From contig CANMSW010000031.1 in NCBI GenBank assembly GCA_947500275.1, positions 1 to 13,512 of the forward strand: 13,512 nt of DNA, in the 5' to 3' direction. The DNA comes from Bacteriovoracaceae bacterium (lineage in GTDB: Bacteria > Bdellovibrionota > UBA1018). Made by a program: the position numbers and the translations under genes. Below, piece by piece: positions 6,075 through 12,923 of the stretch. A model generated the notes under the pieces. It did not search any database. It was given only the letters and a program-made list of their open reading frames with translations, and was not told the DNA's origin. Within the stretch, counting starts at the first letter, position 1, and the number at the start of each line of letters is the position of its first letter.

Positions 6075-7226
6075 ATGCGAACCTTCTTTAGGAACCTCCT
6101 TTCCGCGACCCTATCAGCCGGCTTGGCCTCTGCGGCCTATGCCTATGAGCCCATTCATTCGACCTCCCAGCTCGTGCGGCCCATCGCGGAGAACATGGTT
6201 CGAGTCCCCGGCGCGCGCGTGGTTTTGGCGGACTATGGACTTCTCAGAAAGGATTTTTCCGTCCTGCGCGGCCGGACAGATGCACAAGTGGATGATTGGA
6301 TCCTCCAAAACACGGCTTATCAATCCGAAGGGCAAGTCCGTCAGAGCATCGTGAACACTCAGATTGAGACTGGCGCAGAAACCGTTCGCGCCTTTCGCCC
6401 ATCCGGCTATGGCCGGGCCATCGTTTTCCAAGTCGACCCTACCCACTTCATTGACGCCAAAGGCACGGGAGTACGACTGGACCAGATTCCTCACGCTGCC
6501 GGCCATGGGGACGGACTCGCCAGTCTGGGCGAAGTCACTCGTGAGTTCCTTTACGAAAAGCTCATCCAGACGGTCCTCACCCACAGCGGAAGTCGCCGCG
6601 AAACGGTCGGCCATTATGCAGTCATCGACTGGGGCTTCGACGTCATCCATGCAGACGGGACCACCAGCCCAGCAGGGATGATTCTGCGTCAAGCACACCC
6701 GCGTCTCGATTCAGACCAGTCTCTGTTTCGCCCATCGACGGCCCGCGAGGTTGAACTCAATCTGCGTCCCTATGGCATTACGACGGCTGGTGCCTACCGT
6801 ACCCAACGTATCGAGTGGATCAATGTTCAGGGCACAAGCGATGGCGCCATCTTAGACTTTGGAGCCTACCTGGGGGTCGAGAAATTTGAGCGGGCCGCTG
6901 CGAACTTCAACGATTACCTCCCCATTTTGCGCCCAGACCAAATTGAATTCGTACAACCCCGTGCTGAAATCAGAGTCCCTCTGGAAATGTGGGGCACAAC
7001 GGTGAGTCGCATTGCAGATCCGAAGCTCGACAATCCGTGGATCTGGTCGCATGAGCTTGCCAAAAACTATCGCCGCGGAATCGCCGAGCGCCGTTCGTTC
7101 GGGCAACACTTTGATAACTTAGTGGGAAGATATCGCAGACAGCTTCTCTGGCAACCGGGTGAGGTTACCCCAGGCGTGCTTTCCAAACTCGAGCACTTGG
7201 TCGAATGCCTTCGCTCGATCCACTAA
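6075..7226 (+). CDS. Secreted SelO (YdiU)-like pseudokinase-fold protein
   Basis: A 383-residue protein with a signal peptide (about 1-23, hydrophobic core, AYA before Y24), so probably periplasmic or secreted. From memory it resembles SelO/YdiU, kinase-fold enzymes that transfer AMP to proteins. GYGRAIVFQV (111-120) matches GDGRGILLGE; DAKGTG (127-132, K129) matches the ATP-binding KGxG; GDGLASLGEVTREFL (145-159, E157) matches GDGRAVLRSTIREFL; GMILRQAHPRL (201-211) matches the MRVAPSHLRF segment; and LDFGAYLGVEKF (260-271) matches LDYGPFGFLD. The Lys/Glu pair and DFG are kept, but the NTDN motif is not: N250 is the only nearby candidate metal ligand. It is ~100 residues shorter than SelO. 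An in-frame ATG exists at 5967, but ATG at 6075 begins the signal peptide; AAAGGAG lies a long 14 bases before it. Convergent with pth. Activity is not shown. Confidence 0.6.
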   Translation: MRTFFRNLLSATLSAGLASAAYAYEPIHSTSQLVRPIAENMVRVPGARVVLADYGLLRKDFSVLRGRTDAQVDDWILQNTAYQSEGQVRQSIVNTQIETGAETVRAFRPSGYGRAIVFQVDPTHFIDAKGTGVRLDQIPHAAGHGDGLASLGEVTREFLYEKLIQTVLTHSGSRRETVGHYAVIDWGFDVIHADGTTSPAGMILRQAHPRLDSDQSLFRPSTAREVELNLRPYGITTAGAYRTQRIEWINVQGTSDGAILDFGAYLGVEKFERAAANFNDYLPILRPDQIEFVQPRAEIRVPLEMWGTTVSRIADPKLDNPWIWSHELAKNYRRGIAERRSFGQHFDNLVGRYRRQLLWQPGEVTPGVLSKLEHLVECLRSIH

Positions 7227-7256
7227 TCCTCAGTCTTTAGCTCAGGAAAAACTACT

Positions 7257-7856
7257 TCACGCCTTAGGCTGAGGCGACTCGCGTCGATTGAAGCGGTTCA
7301 TCGCCTGAGTCATCTGCCCCTTGATGATGAGCTCCACTGCGCTTGCGGCATCATCCAAAAAAGGATCCAGCTCGTTCAGTTCAGACTGCGAAAAACTTTG
7401 CAGCACCCAGTCCACTGTTTGAATCCGTAACTGCAGTTTGGATGGGTGACCAATCCCTATCCGCACGCGATGGTATCCATTTTGGCCGGAGCCTAGACAC
7501 TCATCTATGGATTTGAGACCGTTATGCCCGCCTGGACTCCCACCCGTCTTGAGTCTCAGGGTCAAAGGATCGAGATCCAATTCATCATGAATGACAACCA
7601 AGTCCGTCGGCTCGCACTTGTAGAATTGATAAAGCGGGGCCACGCAACGCCCTGACAGATTCATGTAGGTAAGTGGCTTAATCAGAAGAACTTTCTCACC
7701 ATCCACCTTTGCTTCGAAAACTTCTCCCTGATTCTTCACCGATGGCCCGGTTGCACGCCATCGATCAATCAGGCGATCAATGGCGAGAAATCCAGCATTA
7801 TGCCGCGTGGTTTCGTACTTTGGTCCTGGATTTCCCAATCCGACAACGATCTTCAT
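7257..7856 (-). CDS. pth: Peptidyl-tRNA hydrolase
   Basis: A 199-residue enzyme that frees tRNA from stalled peptidyl-tRNA by cutting the ester bond. Family motifs are all present: VGLGNPGPKYETTRHNAGF with N9 and catalytic H19, PLTYMNLSG with N66, HDELDL with D91, and GGHNGLKS (109-116) with N112. These correspond to N10, H20, N68, D93 and N114 of E. coli. The length is typical. The start ATG at 7856 is one base after the prs stop (TGA T ATG on the minus strand) and I see no good ribosome-binding site, so its translation probably depends on ribosomes finishing prs. The C-terminal tail (RRESPQPKA) is charged and likely disordered. It converges with the SelO-like gene, 30 bases away. Confidence 0.97.
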   Translation of the reverse strand: MKIVVGLGNPGPKYETTRHNAGFLAIDRLIDRWRATGPSVKNQGEVFEAKVDGEKVLLIKPLTYMNLSGRCVAPLYQFYKCEPTDLVVIHDELDLDPLTLRLKTGGSPGGHNGLKSIDECLGSGQNGYHRVRIGIGHPSKLQLRIQTVDWVLQSFSQSELNELDPFLDDAASAVELIIKGQMTQAMNRFNRRESPQPKA

Positions 7857-7857
7857 A

Positions 7858-8808
7858 TCAAATGAACAGGCTGCTCACGCTGTCGTAGTTGTGAATCCGA
7901 TGAATCGCTTCAGCAAGAAGATCAGAAACCGTGAGCTGTTGTATTTTGGGGCACGCTTGGGCTGCTGGCGACAGAGGAATGGTGTCAGTCACGATGACTT
8001 TCTCGATCTTGGAATTCGAGATGCGCTCGATCGCCGGCCCAGAAAGAACACCGTGTGTCGCGACTGCATAAACTTTCGTCGCACCGTGAGCCAATACCGC
8101 ATTCGCGGCCTCAGTTAATGTCCCTGCGGTGTCGATCATATCGTCGATGATGATCGCCACTTTTCCGCTCACGTCACCGACGACGTTCATCGCCTTCGCT
8201 ACGTTCGGACCCGTTCGTCGCTTGTCGATCATCGCAACGGTTGCTTCCAGTCTTTTGGCGTAGGCACGAGCCCGCTCCACACCGCCGGCATCTGGACTGA
8301 CAAAAACAACGCCCTCCACCCCGGCCATCTCTTTACGCAAGTATTCGACTAAAACGGGGAGAGCAAAAAGGTTATCAAAAGGTATATCAAAAAATCCTTG
8401 AATCTGCCCGGCATGCAAATCCATCGACACGACGCGAGTCGCACCCGCCGTTACAATCAAGTCAGCCACTAGTTTGGCGCTGATCGGGGTCCGCGGCGCC
8501 ACTTTCCGGTCCTGGCGCGCATATCCGAAATAAGGGACGATGATATTGATTTCCTTCGCGCTCGCACGTTTCAGCGCATCGATCAAAATCAGAAGCTCCA
8601 TCAAAGCTTCATTCACGGGAGCACAGGTACTTTGAACAATGTAGACATCACGACCGCGGACGTTTTCTTTTACTTCAATAAACATCTCGCCATCGCTGAA
8701 CCGTCGAAACTCGACGTGTCCCAATGGCTTACCCAGCTTTGCACAAATTTTTTCCGCTAAAGGACGATTGGAATTCCCTGAAAGAATGACCCATTCCCGC
8801 AAGCGCAT
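7858..8808 (-). CDS. prs: Ribose-phosphate pyrophosphokinase (PRPP synthetase)
   Basis: A 316-residue enzyme (E. coli 315) making PRPP from ribose 5-phosphate and ATP for nucleotide, histidine and tryptophan synthesis. Seen in order: RRFSDGEMFIEVKENVRG (35-52), the flexible-loop region YFGYARQDRKVAPRTPISAK (93-112), the metal-binding SMDLHAGQIQGFFDIP (128-143), SPDAGGVERARAYAKRL (171-187) and the PRPP-binding loop DDMIDTAGT (222-230). An upstream in-frame ATG at 8883 would add 25 residues unlike the family; ATG at 8808 is preferred because GGGAG lies about 9 bases before it and MRLREWVILSGNSN is where the domain begins. The stop is one base from the pth start, so the two genes form an operon. 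The ribosomal protein L25 gene frequently found next to prs is not here. Confidence 0.97.
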   Translation of the reverse strand: MRLREWVILSGNSNRPLAEKICAKLGKPLGHVEFRRFSDGEMFIEVKENVRGRDVYIVQSTCAPVNEALMELLILIDALKRASAKEINIIVPYFGYARQDRKVAPRTPISAKLVADLIVTAGATRVVSMDLHAGQIQGFFDIPFDNLFALPVLVEYLRKEMAGVEGVVFVSPDAGGVERARAYAKRLEATVAMIDKRRTGPNVAKAMNVVGDVSGKVAIIIDDMIDTAGTLTEAANAVLAHGATKVYAVATHGVLSGPAIERISNSKIEKVIVTDTIPLSPAAQACPKIQQLTVSDLLAEAIHRIHNYDSVSSLFI

Positions 8809-8834
8809 TGGCCGTGTCTCCCGCCTGTGCCGAA

Positions 8835-8851
8835 GTTTAACTGAGTTAAAC
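8835..8851. promoter_or_regulatory. 17-bp perfect palindrome upstream of prs, operator candidate
   Basis: GTTTAACTGAGTTAAAC has two 8-base arms around one central base and ends 27 bases upstream of the prs ATG. If the tentative promoter at 8855-8883 is right, the palindrome covers the transcription start, where a repressor would block initiation. It could instead form a leader hairpin. Confidence 0.55.
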
Positions 8852-8854
8852 AGC

Positions 8855-8883
8855 GGATAGCCTAGGATCCCCCCACTCGACAA
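8855..8883 (-). promoter_or_regulatory. Tentative prs promoter
   Basis: On the minus strand TTGTCG (8883-8878) and CTATCC (8860-8855) are 17 bases apart. The -10 match is poor, so the call rests mainly on its position just upstream of the palindrome and of prs. Confidence 0.22.
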
Positions 8884-8925
8884 TCAGGAGTTGCCGAGGT
8901 GCGAAATTTCCTCGCAGTTGAGGCA

Positions 8926-9579
8926 TCAAGCGACCGGGGGGCGAGTCGCTTGAAACTCCTGATTTTTTTCGCAAATCTCTAGGAATTGGCTGCATTGGGG
9001 GTGCTGGTTACGCCAATTCAAAGCAGCCATCCTGAGATCCAAATAGGCTAGCGCCACTGCCAAGTCCCAACCTGCCTGAGTCGGGTCAGATCCGGCGCCC
9101 CAAAAGTCGGGATGCCGACCGAGATCTGACTCCACGCGATCCAACGTCCTCCGAATTGCATTTTCATGCTCGGCCAAGACTTCGGGGTCCGGGGCTCCGG
9201 CTCGGGCCCGCTCCAAGAAATGAGCGACGGTGGCTGTCATCAGGCCGGTAGCCCACCTCGAGCGGAGGCGAACTCGTGGACGGTTAACCGAATGGACGGG
9301 CCAGATCGGGGACAGACTCGACCTGGCAAGGACGGGTGACTCATCCAGAACGTCCAAAATCGTATCGGAATCAGGAATCCACTCACCTGAAGCTGGATCG
9401 AAGAACACGGGGACTAACGCCAAGGGATTGGACTCCAAGAGTTCAGGCGACGGCTGAAAAACGTCCGTCATTCGAACGTCGTGGGGAACGCCCCGCATCC
9501 CGAGCGCAAGGCGAATTCGCCTCGCAAACGGAGACCGAGGCGTCGCAATCAAAACAATGCCATCCGGATTATTCGTCAT
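8926..9579 (-). CDS. Glutathione S-transferase-like protein
   Basis: A 217-residue protein with a two-domain GST layout. The N-terminal thioredoxin-like domain (about 7-80) has TPRSPFARRIRLALGMRGVPHD, with Ser in the usual catalytic position, then SNPLALVPVFFD with the cis-proline and DSDTILDVLDE, the glutathione gamma-glutamyl contact motif. The rest is helical, with GWDLAVALAYLDLRM near the end resembling the GST N-capping region. ATG at 9579 is preferred to the one at 9615: it has AAGGGG close upstream and overlaps the upstream gene's stop by 11 bases, suggesting translational coupling. Substrate is unknown; the subfamily looks like short bacterial GSTs with SPF(A/V)R motifs. It lies downstream of a membrane protein gene in the same operon, 117 bases before prs begins. 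Confidence 0.85.
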   Translation of the reverse strand: MTNNPDGIVLIATPRSPFARRIRLALGMRGVPHDVRMTDVFQPSPELLESNPLALVPVFFDPASGEWIPDSDTILDVLDESPVLARSSLSPIWPVHSVNRPRVRLRSRWATGLMTATVAHFLERARAGAPDPEVLAEHENAIRRTLDRVESDLGRHPDFWGAGSDPTQAGWDLAVALAYLDLRMAALNWRNQHPQCSQFLEICEKNQEFQATRPPVA

Positions 9580-10102
9580 GGTCCCCTTCTTCGTTCCCTT
9601 CCCCTGCCTTCGCATTTTCGTGGGGCACTCCCGCCTCGGACGAAGCTAATCCAGCTGGCCGGATTTCCGGGTGACGAATGAAGCCCCCCAAATGCGCAGT
9701 GTTTGCCAAGAAGCCCGCCGACACGACACCTAAAGCGAGTGAAGCCCACTGAGCCTTCGACTCCAGGGATTCGCGCCTCATCCGCCCCAATGCGAGTCCA
9801 CCTGCTGCGACCACTCCCGTCAATGCGAGCACCACGAGCGTCGCCTCCGCCGCTTCTTCATGGTCGTGAATCAACGACTCCGAAACGCCGGGGAGATCTT
9901 CGATTTTTTCTTCTGCCGGCTCACCGCTGAAGTAGGCAGGTAGAGTAGTCAGGGCAGCGAAAGCGAGAAGAGCCAAGCCCGTCCGACGTACCGATGAATT
10001 TTTTAAAAGGAGCCCGGAGAGTAAAACGAGAGTCGCAAAAAGACTCCCAACGACCGGAAGGTGGTTGGTCAGAAGATGCAACTGAGCGCCGTTGAAGTTC
10101 AT
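9569..10102 (-). CDS. Four-helix inner-membrane protein, DUF2231-like
   Basis: A 177-residue membrane protein with four predicted transmembrane segments, roughly at 12-33, 41-58, 86-106 and 117-137. The N-terminus LHLLTNHLPVVGS (8-20) with H9 and H14, and the loop FSGEPAEEKIEDLPGVSE...HDHEEAAEA (58-87), resemble a widespread uncharacterised membrane family that I would place near DUF2231 from memory. The conserved histidines within or beside membrane helices could bind heme or a metal, which is inference. The C-terminal ~40 residues are polar and acidic with several His. ATG at 10102 has AGGAG about 7 bases upstream; the frame's earlier ATG at 10162 adds 20 residues without family resemblance. 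The stop overlaps the GST-like start by 11 bases, so the two are coupled. Confidence 0.75.
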   Translation of the reverse strand: MNFNGAQLHLLTNHLPVVGSLFATLVLLSGLLLKNSSVRRTGLALLAFAALTTLPAYFSGEPAEEKIEDLPGVSESLIHDHEEAAEATLVVLALTGVVAAGGLALGRMRRESLESKAQWASLALGVVSAGFLANTAHLGGFIRHPEIRPAGLASSEAGVPHENAKAGEGNEEGDHDE

Positions 10103-10540
10103 TTTTTTCTCCTGATTCAAGAGGATTTCTTCTGCCGTCTTGACGTCTAGATACCACCCCAACCCGTTCGAGCGAACCCGACAAATTTCAAAGGCGAACT
10201 TTTCTTCGACGCGTCGTCACAAGTCCTCAGGGGCCGAGCGCCCCTCGAAGCTCCAGGCGTTTCGCAACATCACGCGCCCCATGAACGCAGACATCAAACT
10301 TGTTCATCGGGATGATATCGCGAGTTGATGGAGCGATCCGATCCATTCTGGGTTCGGGGCGTTGCTGAACCTTAACGCGGCGCACTCTGCACTTTCGAGC
10401 GGATTCAATCTAAACTCCACACAGAAACATTGACTCTTGCGTAAGCGAAGGATAGCCCGTCGGCACGTTCAAATATAAGCCGGAGATTCGGTCCGGTGTT
10501 TCTACCAGGCTCCTAATGCCTGACTATTTGGGGGTTCATC
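10103..10540. other. 438-base divergent intergenic region
   Basis: It separates the minus-strand membrane protein gene from the plus-strand HNH gene. It holds a short inverted repeat GTTCG-AG-CGAAC (10166-10177), a 10-base palindrome CGACGCGTCG (10208-10217), a 6-bp hairpin AGGGGC/GCCCCT (10229-10245) and, nearer the HNH gene, TTGACT at 10430-10435 and two 5-bp stems (10480-10496, 10506-10522). Small open frames here look random. I see no gene. Confidence 0.6.
10430..10458 (+). promoter_or_regulatory. Weak promoter candidate for the HNH gene
   Basis: TTGACT (10430-10435) is a good -35 box, but at 17 bases only TAGCCC follows (10453-10458). A transcript from here would have a leader of about 75 bases with two short stems before the GGGGG ribosome-binding site. 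Confidence 0.22.
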
Positions 10541-11056
10541 GTGTCTCAGATCTCGTTTCGTTCAGCTCGACTCGGAATCGTTCTCTCCCTCTTCCTCAAT
10601 CTTTTTTCAGTGGTTCAAGCGCAGGCTGCGCTTGAAAAGAGATATCCTACTTCACCCTCACCTGATCTTACTCCAGGCGCCCTTTGCGAACGCCCGACAA
10701 GAAAGCGGTACGACGAAGGGATCGCATACTGCGAACGCGATGTGGACTCCTCACTGAAACGCGAAATCATGGAAAACTACGATCGGAAATATGGCTACCG
10801 CGTGACCCAAATGGAACGGAGCCTTTTCAAAATCGATCACTTCATTCCGCTCTGCATGGGTGGCAGTAACCAAGAAACCAACCTGTGGCCTCAGCACAGC
10901 TGGGTTTACGAACAAACTGATCCACTCGAAGGGCTTTCTTGCGAGAAGATGGCACAGGGAAAACTCCTTCAGAGAGACGCCGTGGCCATGATCCGTGAGG
11001 CAAAACTGAATCTCGAGCGAGTGCCCGCCATTCTCGCACGAATTAAAGCTCTCTGA
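10541..11056 (+). CDS. Secreted HNH-type endonuclease-like protein
   Basis: A 171-residue protein starting with GTG at 10541, preceded by GGGGG about 6 bases upstream. Residues 1-29 look like a signal peptide (basic start, LGIVLSLFLNLFSVV core, AQA before the cut), so it acts outside the cytoplasm. The core KIDHFIPLCMGGSNQETNLWPQH (97-119) fits an HNH/beta-beta-alpha-metal nuclease: D99-H100 as the catalytic pair, N110 and N114 in GGSN..NLWPQ, and H119 as a possible metal ligand. Four cysteines (C49, C64, C105, C134) could form two disulfides, consistent with export. The C-terminus is helical. The gene ends 9 bases from the converging rhodanese gene. Extracellular or periplasmic degradation of foreign or prey DNA is a reasonable role, but inferred; the substrate is not evident. 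Confidence 0.8.
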   Translation: MSQISFRSARLGIVLSLFLNLFSVVQAQAALEKRYPTSPSPDLTPGALCERPTRKRYDEGIAYCERDVDSSLKREIMENYDRKYGYRVTQMERSLFKIDHFIPLCMGGSNQETNLWPQHSWVYEQTDPLEGLSCEKMAQGKLLQRDAVAMIREAKLNLERVPAILARIKAL

Positions 11057-11063
11057 TATACGC

Positions 11064-11081
11064 GCCTACTTCGAGGTAGGC
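11064..11081. terminator. Weak bidirectional terminator candidate
   Basis: GCCTAC (11064-11069) and GTAGGC (11076-11081) form a perfect 6-bp stem with a 6-base loop between the converging HNH and rhodanese genes, covering the rhodanese stop codon. No T run follows on either strand, so it may not terminate by itself. Confidence 0.3.
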
Positions 11082-11440
11082 AAACCGGCTTCGCACCAAC
11101 CACGCCAGCCGCCATCCATCGAGACGACATGGGTATACCCCATCTTCTGGAGTGCTTCTGCAGCAAGTGCTGATCTGAATCCTCCACCACAGTAGAGGAT
11201 GATTTCTTTAGACTTTTCCGGGATCTCGGACTCGATATCCCGCTCGATCACGCCTTTGCCCAGGTGGATGGCGCCTTTAATGTAGCCCTCTGCCCACTCA
11301 TCGTCTTCTCGAACGTCGACTAAAACAAACGAGTCTTCCCCTTTTTTTATACGAGCTGCAACTTCAGCAACGTTCGTTTCACGAATCACGCGTTTACTGT
11401 CGTTCACGAGTTTCAGAAAGGCTTCGTTATGTTTTTTCAT
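11066..11440 (-). CDS. Rhodanese-domain protein downstream of a LysR regulator
   Basis: A 124-residue protein with one rhodanese domain after a ~25-residue helical lead. VLVDVREDDEWAEGYIKGAIHL (39-60) is the first signature, and the active-site loop is CGGGFRS with C84 and R89, followed by ALAAEALQKMGY and the C-terminal MDGGWRGWCEAGLP. A sulfurtransferase role is likely. There is no signal peptide. Start ATG at 11440 has AAGGGA about 9 bases upstream, and the LysR stop is only 6 bases before the start, so the pair is very likely one transcript. It is not a close copy of the other rhodanese at 1821-2135: the active loops differ (CGGGFR against CMRGGR). Co-transcription suggests the regulator controls or responds to sulfur handling, which is inference. 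Confidence 0.9.
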   Translation of the reverse strand: MKKHNEAFLKLVNDSKRVIRETNVAEVAARIKKGEDSFVLVDVREDDEWAEGYIKGAIHLGKGVIERDIESEIPEKSKEIILYCGGGFRSALAAEALQKMGYTHVVSMDGGWRGWCEAGLPTSK

Positions 11441-11446
11441 TTAGTT

Positions 11447-12451
11447 TTATCCCTTTTTTTGAACCGTAATTTTGCGAGTTTCTCGCTGACCAGAAGCGTC
11501 CCGCAACTGCTCGCGTAACCAATCACGAAGCAGGGCAGTGGCCGGCGTGAGCGTCCGATCCCTAAGCCAAGCTGCGCTAATTGTATTCTTGAGCGAGCGT
11601 CCACTCCCTCGGAAGACCTCGATATCATGGCCCTCGTTCCTGAGCTTTTGAATCAAATGGTCTGAAAGTACCCCAGCACCGAGCCCACCCATGACCAAGC
11701 GGGCCACTCCCTGCACATCGACCACCGTCGCGCGCAAGTTTAAGCGGAGGGCTTGACTACCCAAATGGTGTTGGAACCAAAGCCGGAGAATGGCTTCGTC
11801 TTTCTGATAATCCACGAAAGGGAGGGTCTCAAAAAAACGACGATCCCGGGTGCCAAGCGCTGCCTCGAGGTCTTTCGTACTTTTTGGTTTCCCGCCTAGT
11901 TCCATCGATTGCCGAAGCAAGGATTGGGAGACACAGAGCTCAAGCACTTCATCATAAACGGGAGAGGTATCGATTCGGCGGTCAATTGCCATATCATCGA
12001 CAAATGCAAAATCCATCTCACCCGCGACCAACGCTTCGCTCATCACACCTGCAAATCCAAAGCGAACGCTAAACTTTACCGAGGGGTGTTGCTTACCGAA
12101 CTCGGCCAAAAGTGGAAGGATCACATTATGCCCAAACTCAATCGGCATCCCCACTGTCACTAAGCCTGAGACCTGGCGGCCTCCACTCTTAATGTCAGTC
12201 AAAGCTTGCTCGATCTCACCCAGACTGCGCTGACACCGCTCATAAAGCGTTTGCGCCTCAGCCGTTGGCACCATCCGCCCCTTGATACGGTCGAACAGCG
12301 TTACACCCAGCATTTCTTCAAATGCTTTTAAGTGCTGACTGACACCGCTTTGGGTCAAATGGAGCTCTTGAGCTGCTGCGGTCACGCTTTTCGCTCGGAG
12401 CACCACTTCAAAGATTCTCAAGTGATTCAGATTCAGCTGATCGATAATCAT
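11447..12451 (-). CDS. LysR-family transcriptional regulator
   Basis: A 334-residue regulator. The N-terminal winged helix-turn-helix is clear: LNHLRIFEVVLRAKSVTAAA (9-28), then the recognition part LHLTQSGVSQHLKAFEEMLG and TLFDR, and a linker helix to about residue 90. The remainder is the periplasmic-binding-protein-like effector domain (GLVTVGMPIEFGHNVILPLL, then GEMDFAFVD and VMGGLGAGVLSDHLI). ATG at 12451 is chosen because it leaves the usual short lead before the helix-turn-helix; the frame is open to 12574, but those 41 residues do not look like the family. The ribosome-binding site is weak (GGAAG, 12 bases). No divergent target gene adjoins it: the upstream neighbour is the 3' end of flagellin, on the same strand. 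The likely target is its own operon with the rhodanese. Effector unknown. Confidence 0.93.
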   Translation of the reverse strand: MIIDQLNLNHLRIFEVVLRAKSVTAAAQELHLTQSGVSQHLKAFEEMLGVTLFDRIKGRMVPTAEAQTLYERCQRSLGEIEQALTDIKSGGRQVSGLVTVGMPIEFGHNVILPLLAEFGKQHPSVKFSVRFGFAGVMSEALVAGEMDFAFVDDMAIDRRIDTSPVYDEVLELCVSQSLLRQSMELGGKPKSTKDLEAALGTRDRRFFETLPFVDYQKDEAILRLWFQHHLGSQALRLNLRATVVDVQGVARLVMGGLGAGVLSDHLIQKLRNEGHDIEVFRGSGRSLKNTISAAWLRDRTLTPATALLRDWLREQLRDASGQRETRKITVQKKG

Positions 12452-12568
12452 GGGTTTTGTGTTCTTCCGTCTCTCGGAAATACACTCCTCCCATTGAGCT
12501 TCACTGGCAAGACCGGAAGCCCTAATCGACCCTCCAAAACCTGAAGGCTCTTTGAATCTTTTTTCCTC

Positions 12569-12580
12569 CCCCAATTGGGG
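12569..12580. promoter_or_regulatory. Palindrome CCCCAATTGGGG upstream of lysR
   Basis: A perfect 12-base palindrome, part of a longer CCTCCCC/GGGGAGG inverted repeat at 12565-12583, about 118 bases upstream of the LysR start. It lacks a T run in either direction, so it is more likely a protein-binding site than a terminator. A LysR self-regulatory site is possible. Confidence 0.35.
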
Positions 12581-12838
12581 AGGACCCGATCCAACTTTGC
12601 TTTCTCAACTCTACCCAGGGATATACCCCTTGGTCTCTCCTGCCCCTTTCGGACTCTCCGGAAGCCCAATCTGCTTCTACCCCGAGAGTGCAGCAAACAT
12701 TCTGCTGCGTTAGCTTGGAGAAACCCCCGGCCTAGCACGGGGGCGCACTCAGGCCGGGTTCGCGTTTCCCTGGGAATCCATTCCTGTCCACGCAATCCTT
12801 CGACGCACTACTGAAATTCTTTTGGTACTAGCCGGCTG

Positions 12839-12884
12839 AAAAATGAGGGGAGGTTTCGATCCCGAGGGTCAAAACCCCCTCCCC
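12839..12884 (-). terminator. Probable intrinsic terminator of the flagellin gene
   Basis: GGGGAGGTTT (12847-12856) pairs with AAAACCCCCTCCCC (12871-12884), leaving a small bulge of C residues. On the minus strand the stem is followed by TCATTTTTC (T run at 12843-12839). It begins about 40 bases past the flagellin stop codon. Confidence 0.75.
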
Positions 12885-12923
12885 GATTCAGTTGTTCCGA
12901 CCGTCGTGATCCCCGCCGGCCAA

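Larger units (their letters stand above)
12452..12923. other. 472-base intergenic region between flagellin and LysR genes
   Basis: Beyond the flagellin terminator it contains several inverted repeats: CCCCAATTGGGG (12569-12580, extended by flanking CCT/AGG), an imperfect repeat around ATATA (about 12615-12633), and CCCGGCCT/AGGCCGGG (12726-12733 with 12751-12758). Small open frames on both strands show no protein character. The LysR promoter should lie here, but I cannot place it. Confidence 0.6.

Noticed and set aside
6114..6698. 194-codon minus-strand frame inside the SelO-like gene
   Set aside because: Antisense to the plus-strand frame, which has a signal peptide and family motifs; no ribosome-binding site or motif supports the minus frame.
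8884..8925. Possible terminator between the GST-like gene and prs (CGAGG/CCTCG stem)
   Set aside because: The stem is only 5 bp with a large loop and no T run on the minus strand, so read-through from GST to prs cannot be excluded.
10140..10328. 62-codon plus-strand frame in the divergent intergenic region
   Set aside because: No ribosome-binding site, no signal peptide or motif, and a composition like random sequence.
12448..12814. Open frames on both strands between lysR and the flagellin gene
   Set aside because: Composition is proline/arginine-rich random-like, without motifs or good translation signals; one overlaps the lysR start.
12851..12864. GGTTTCGATCCC, resembling a tRNA T-loop
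   Set aside because: No acceptor, D or anticodon arms can be built around it; it is part of the flagellin terminator stem and loop.
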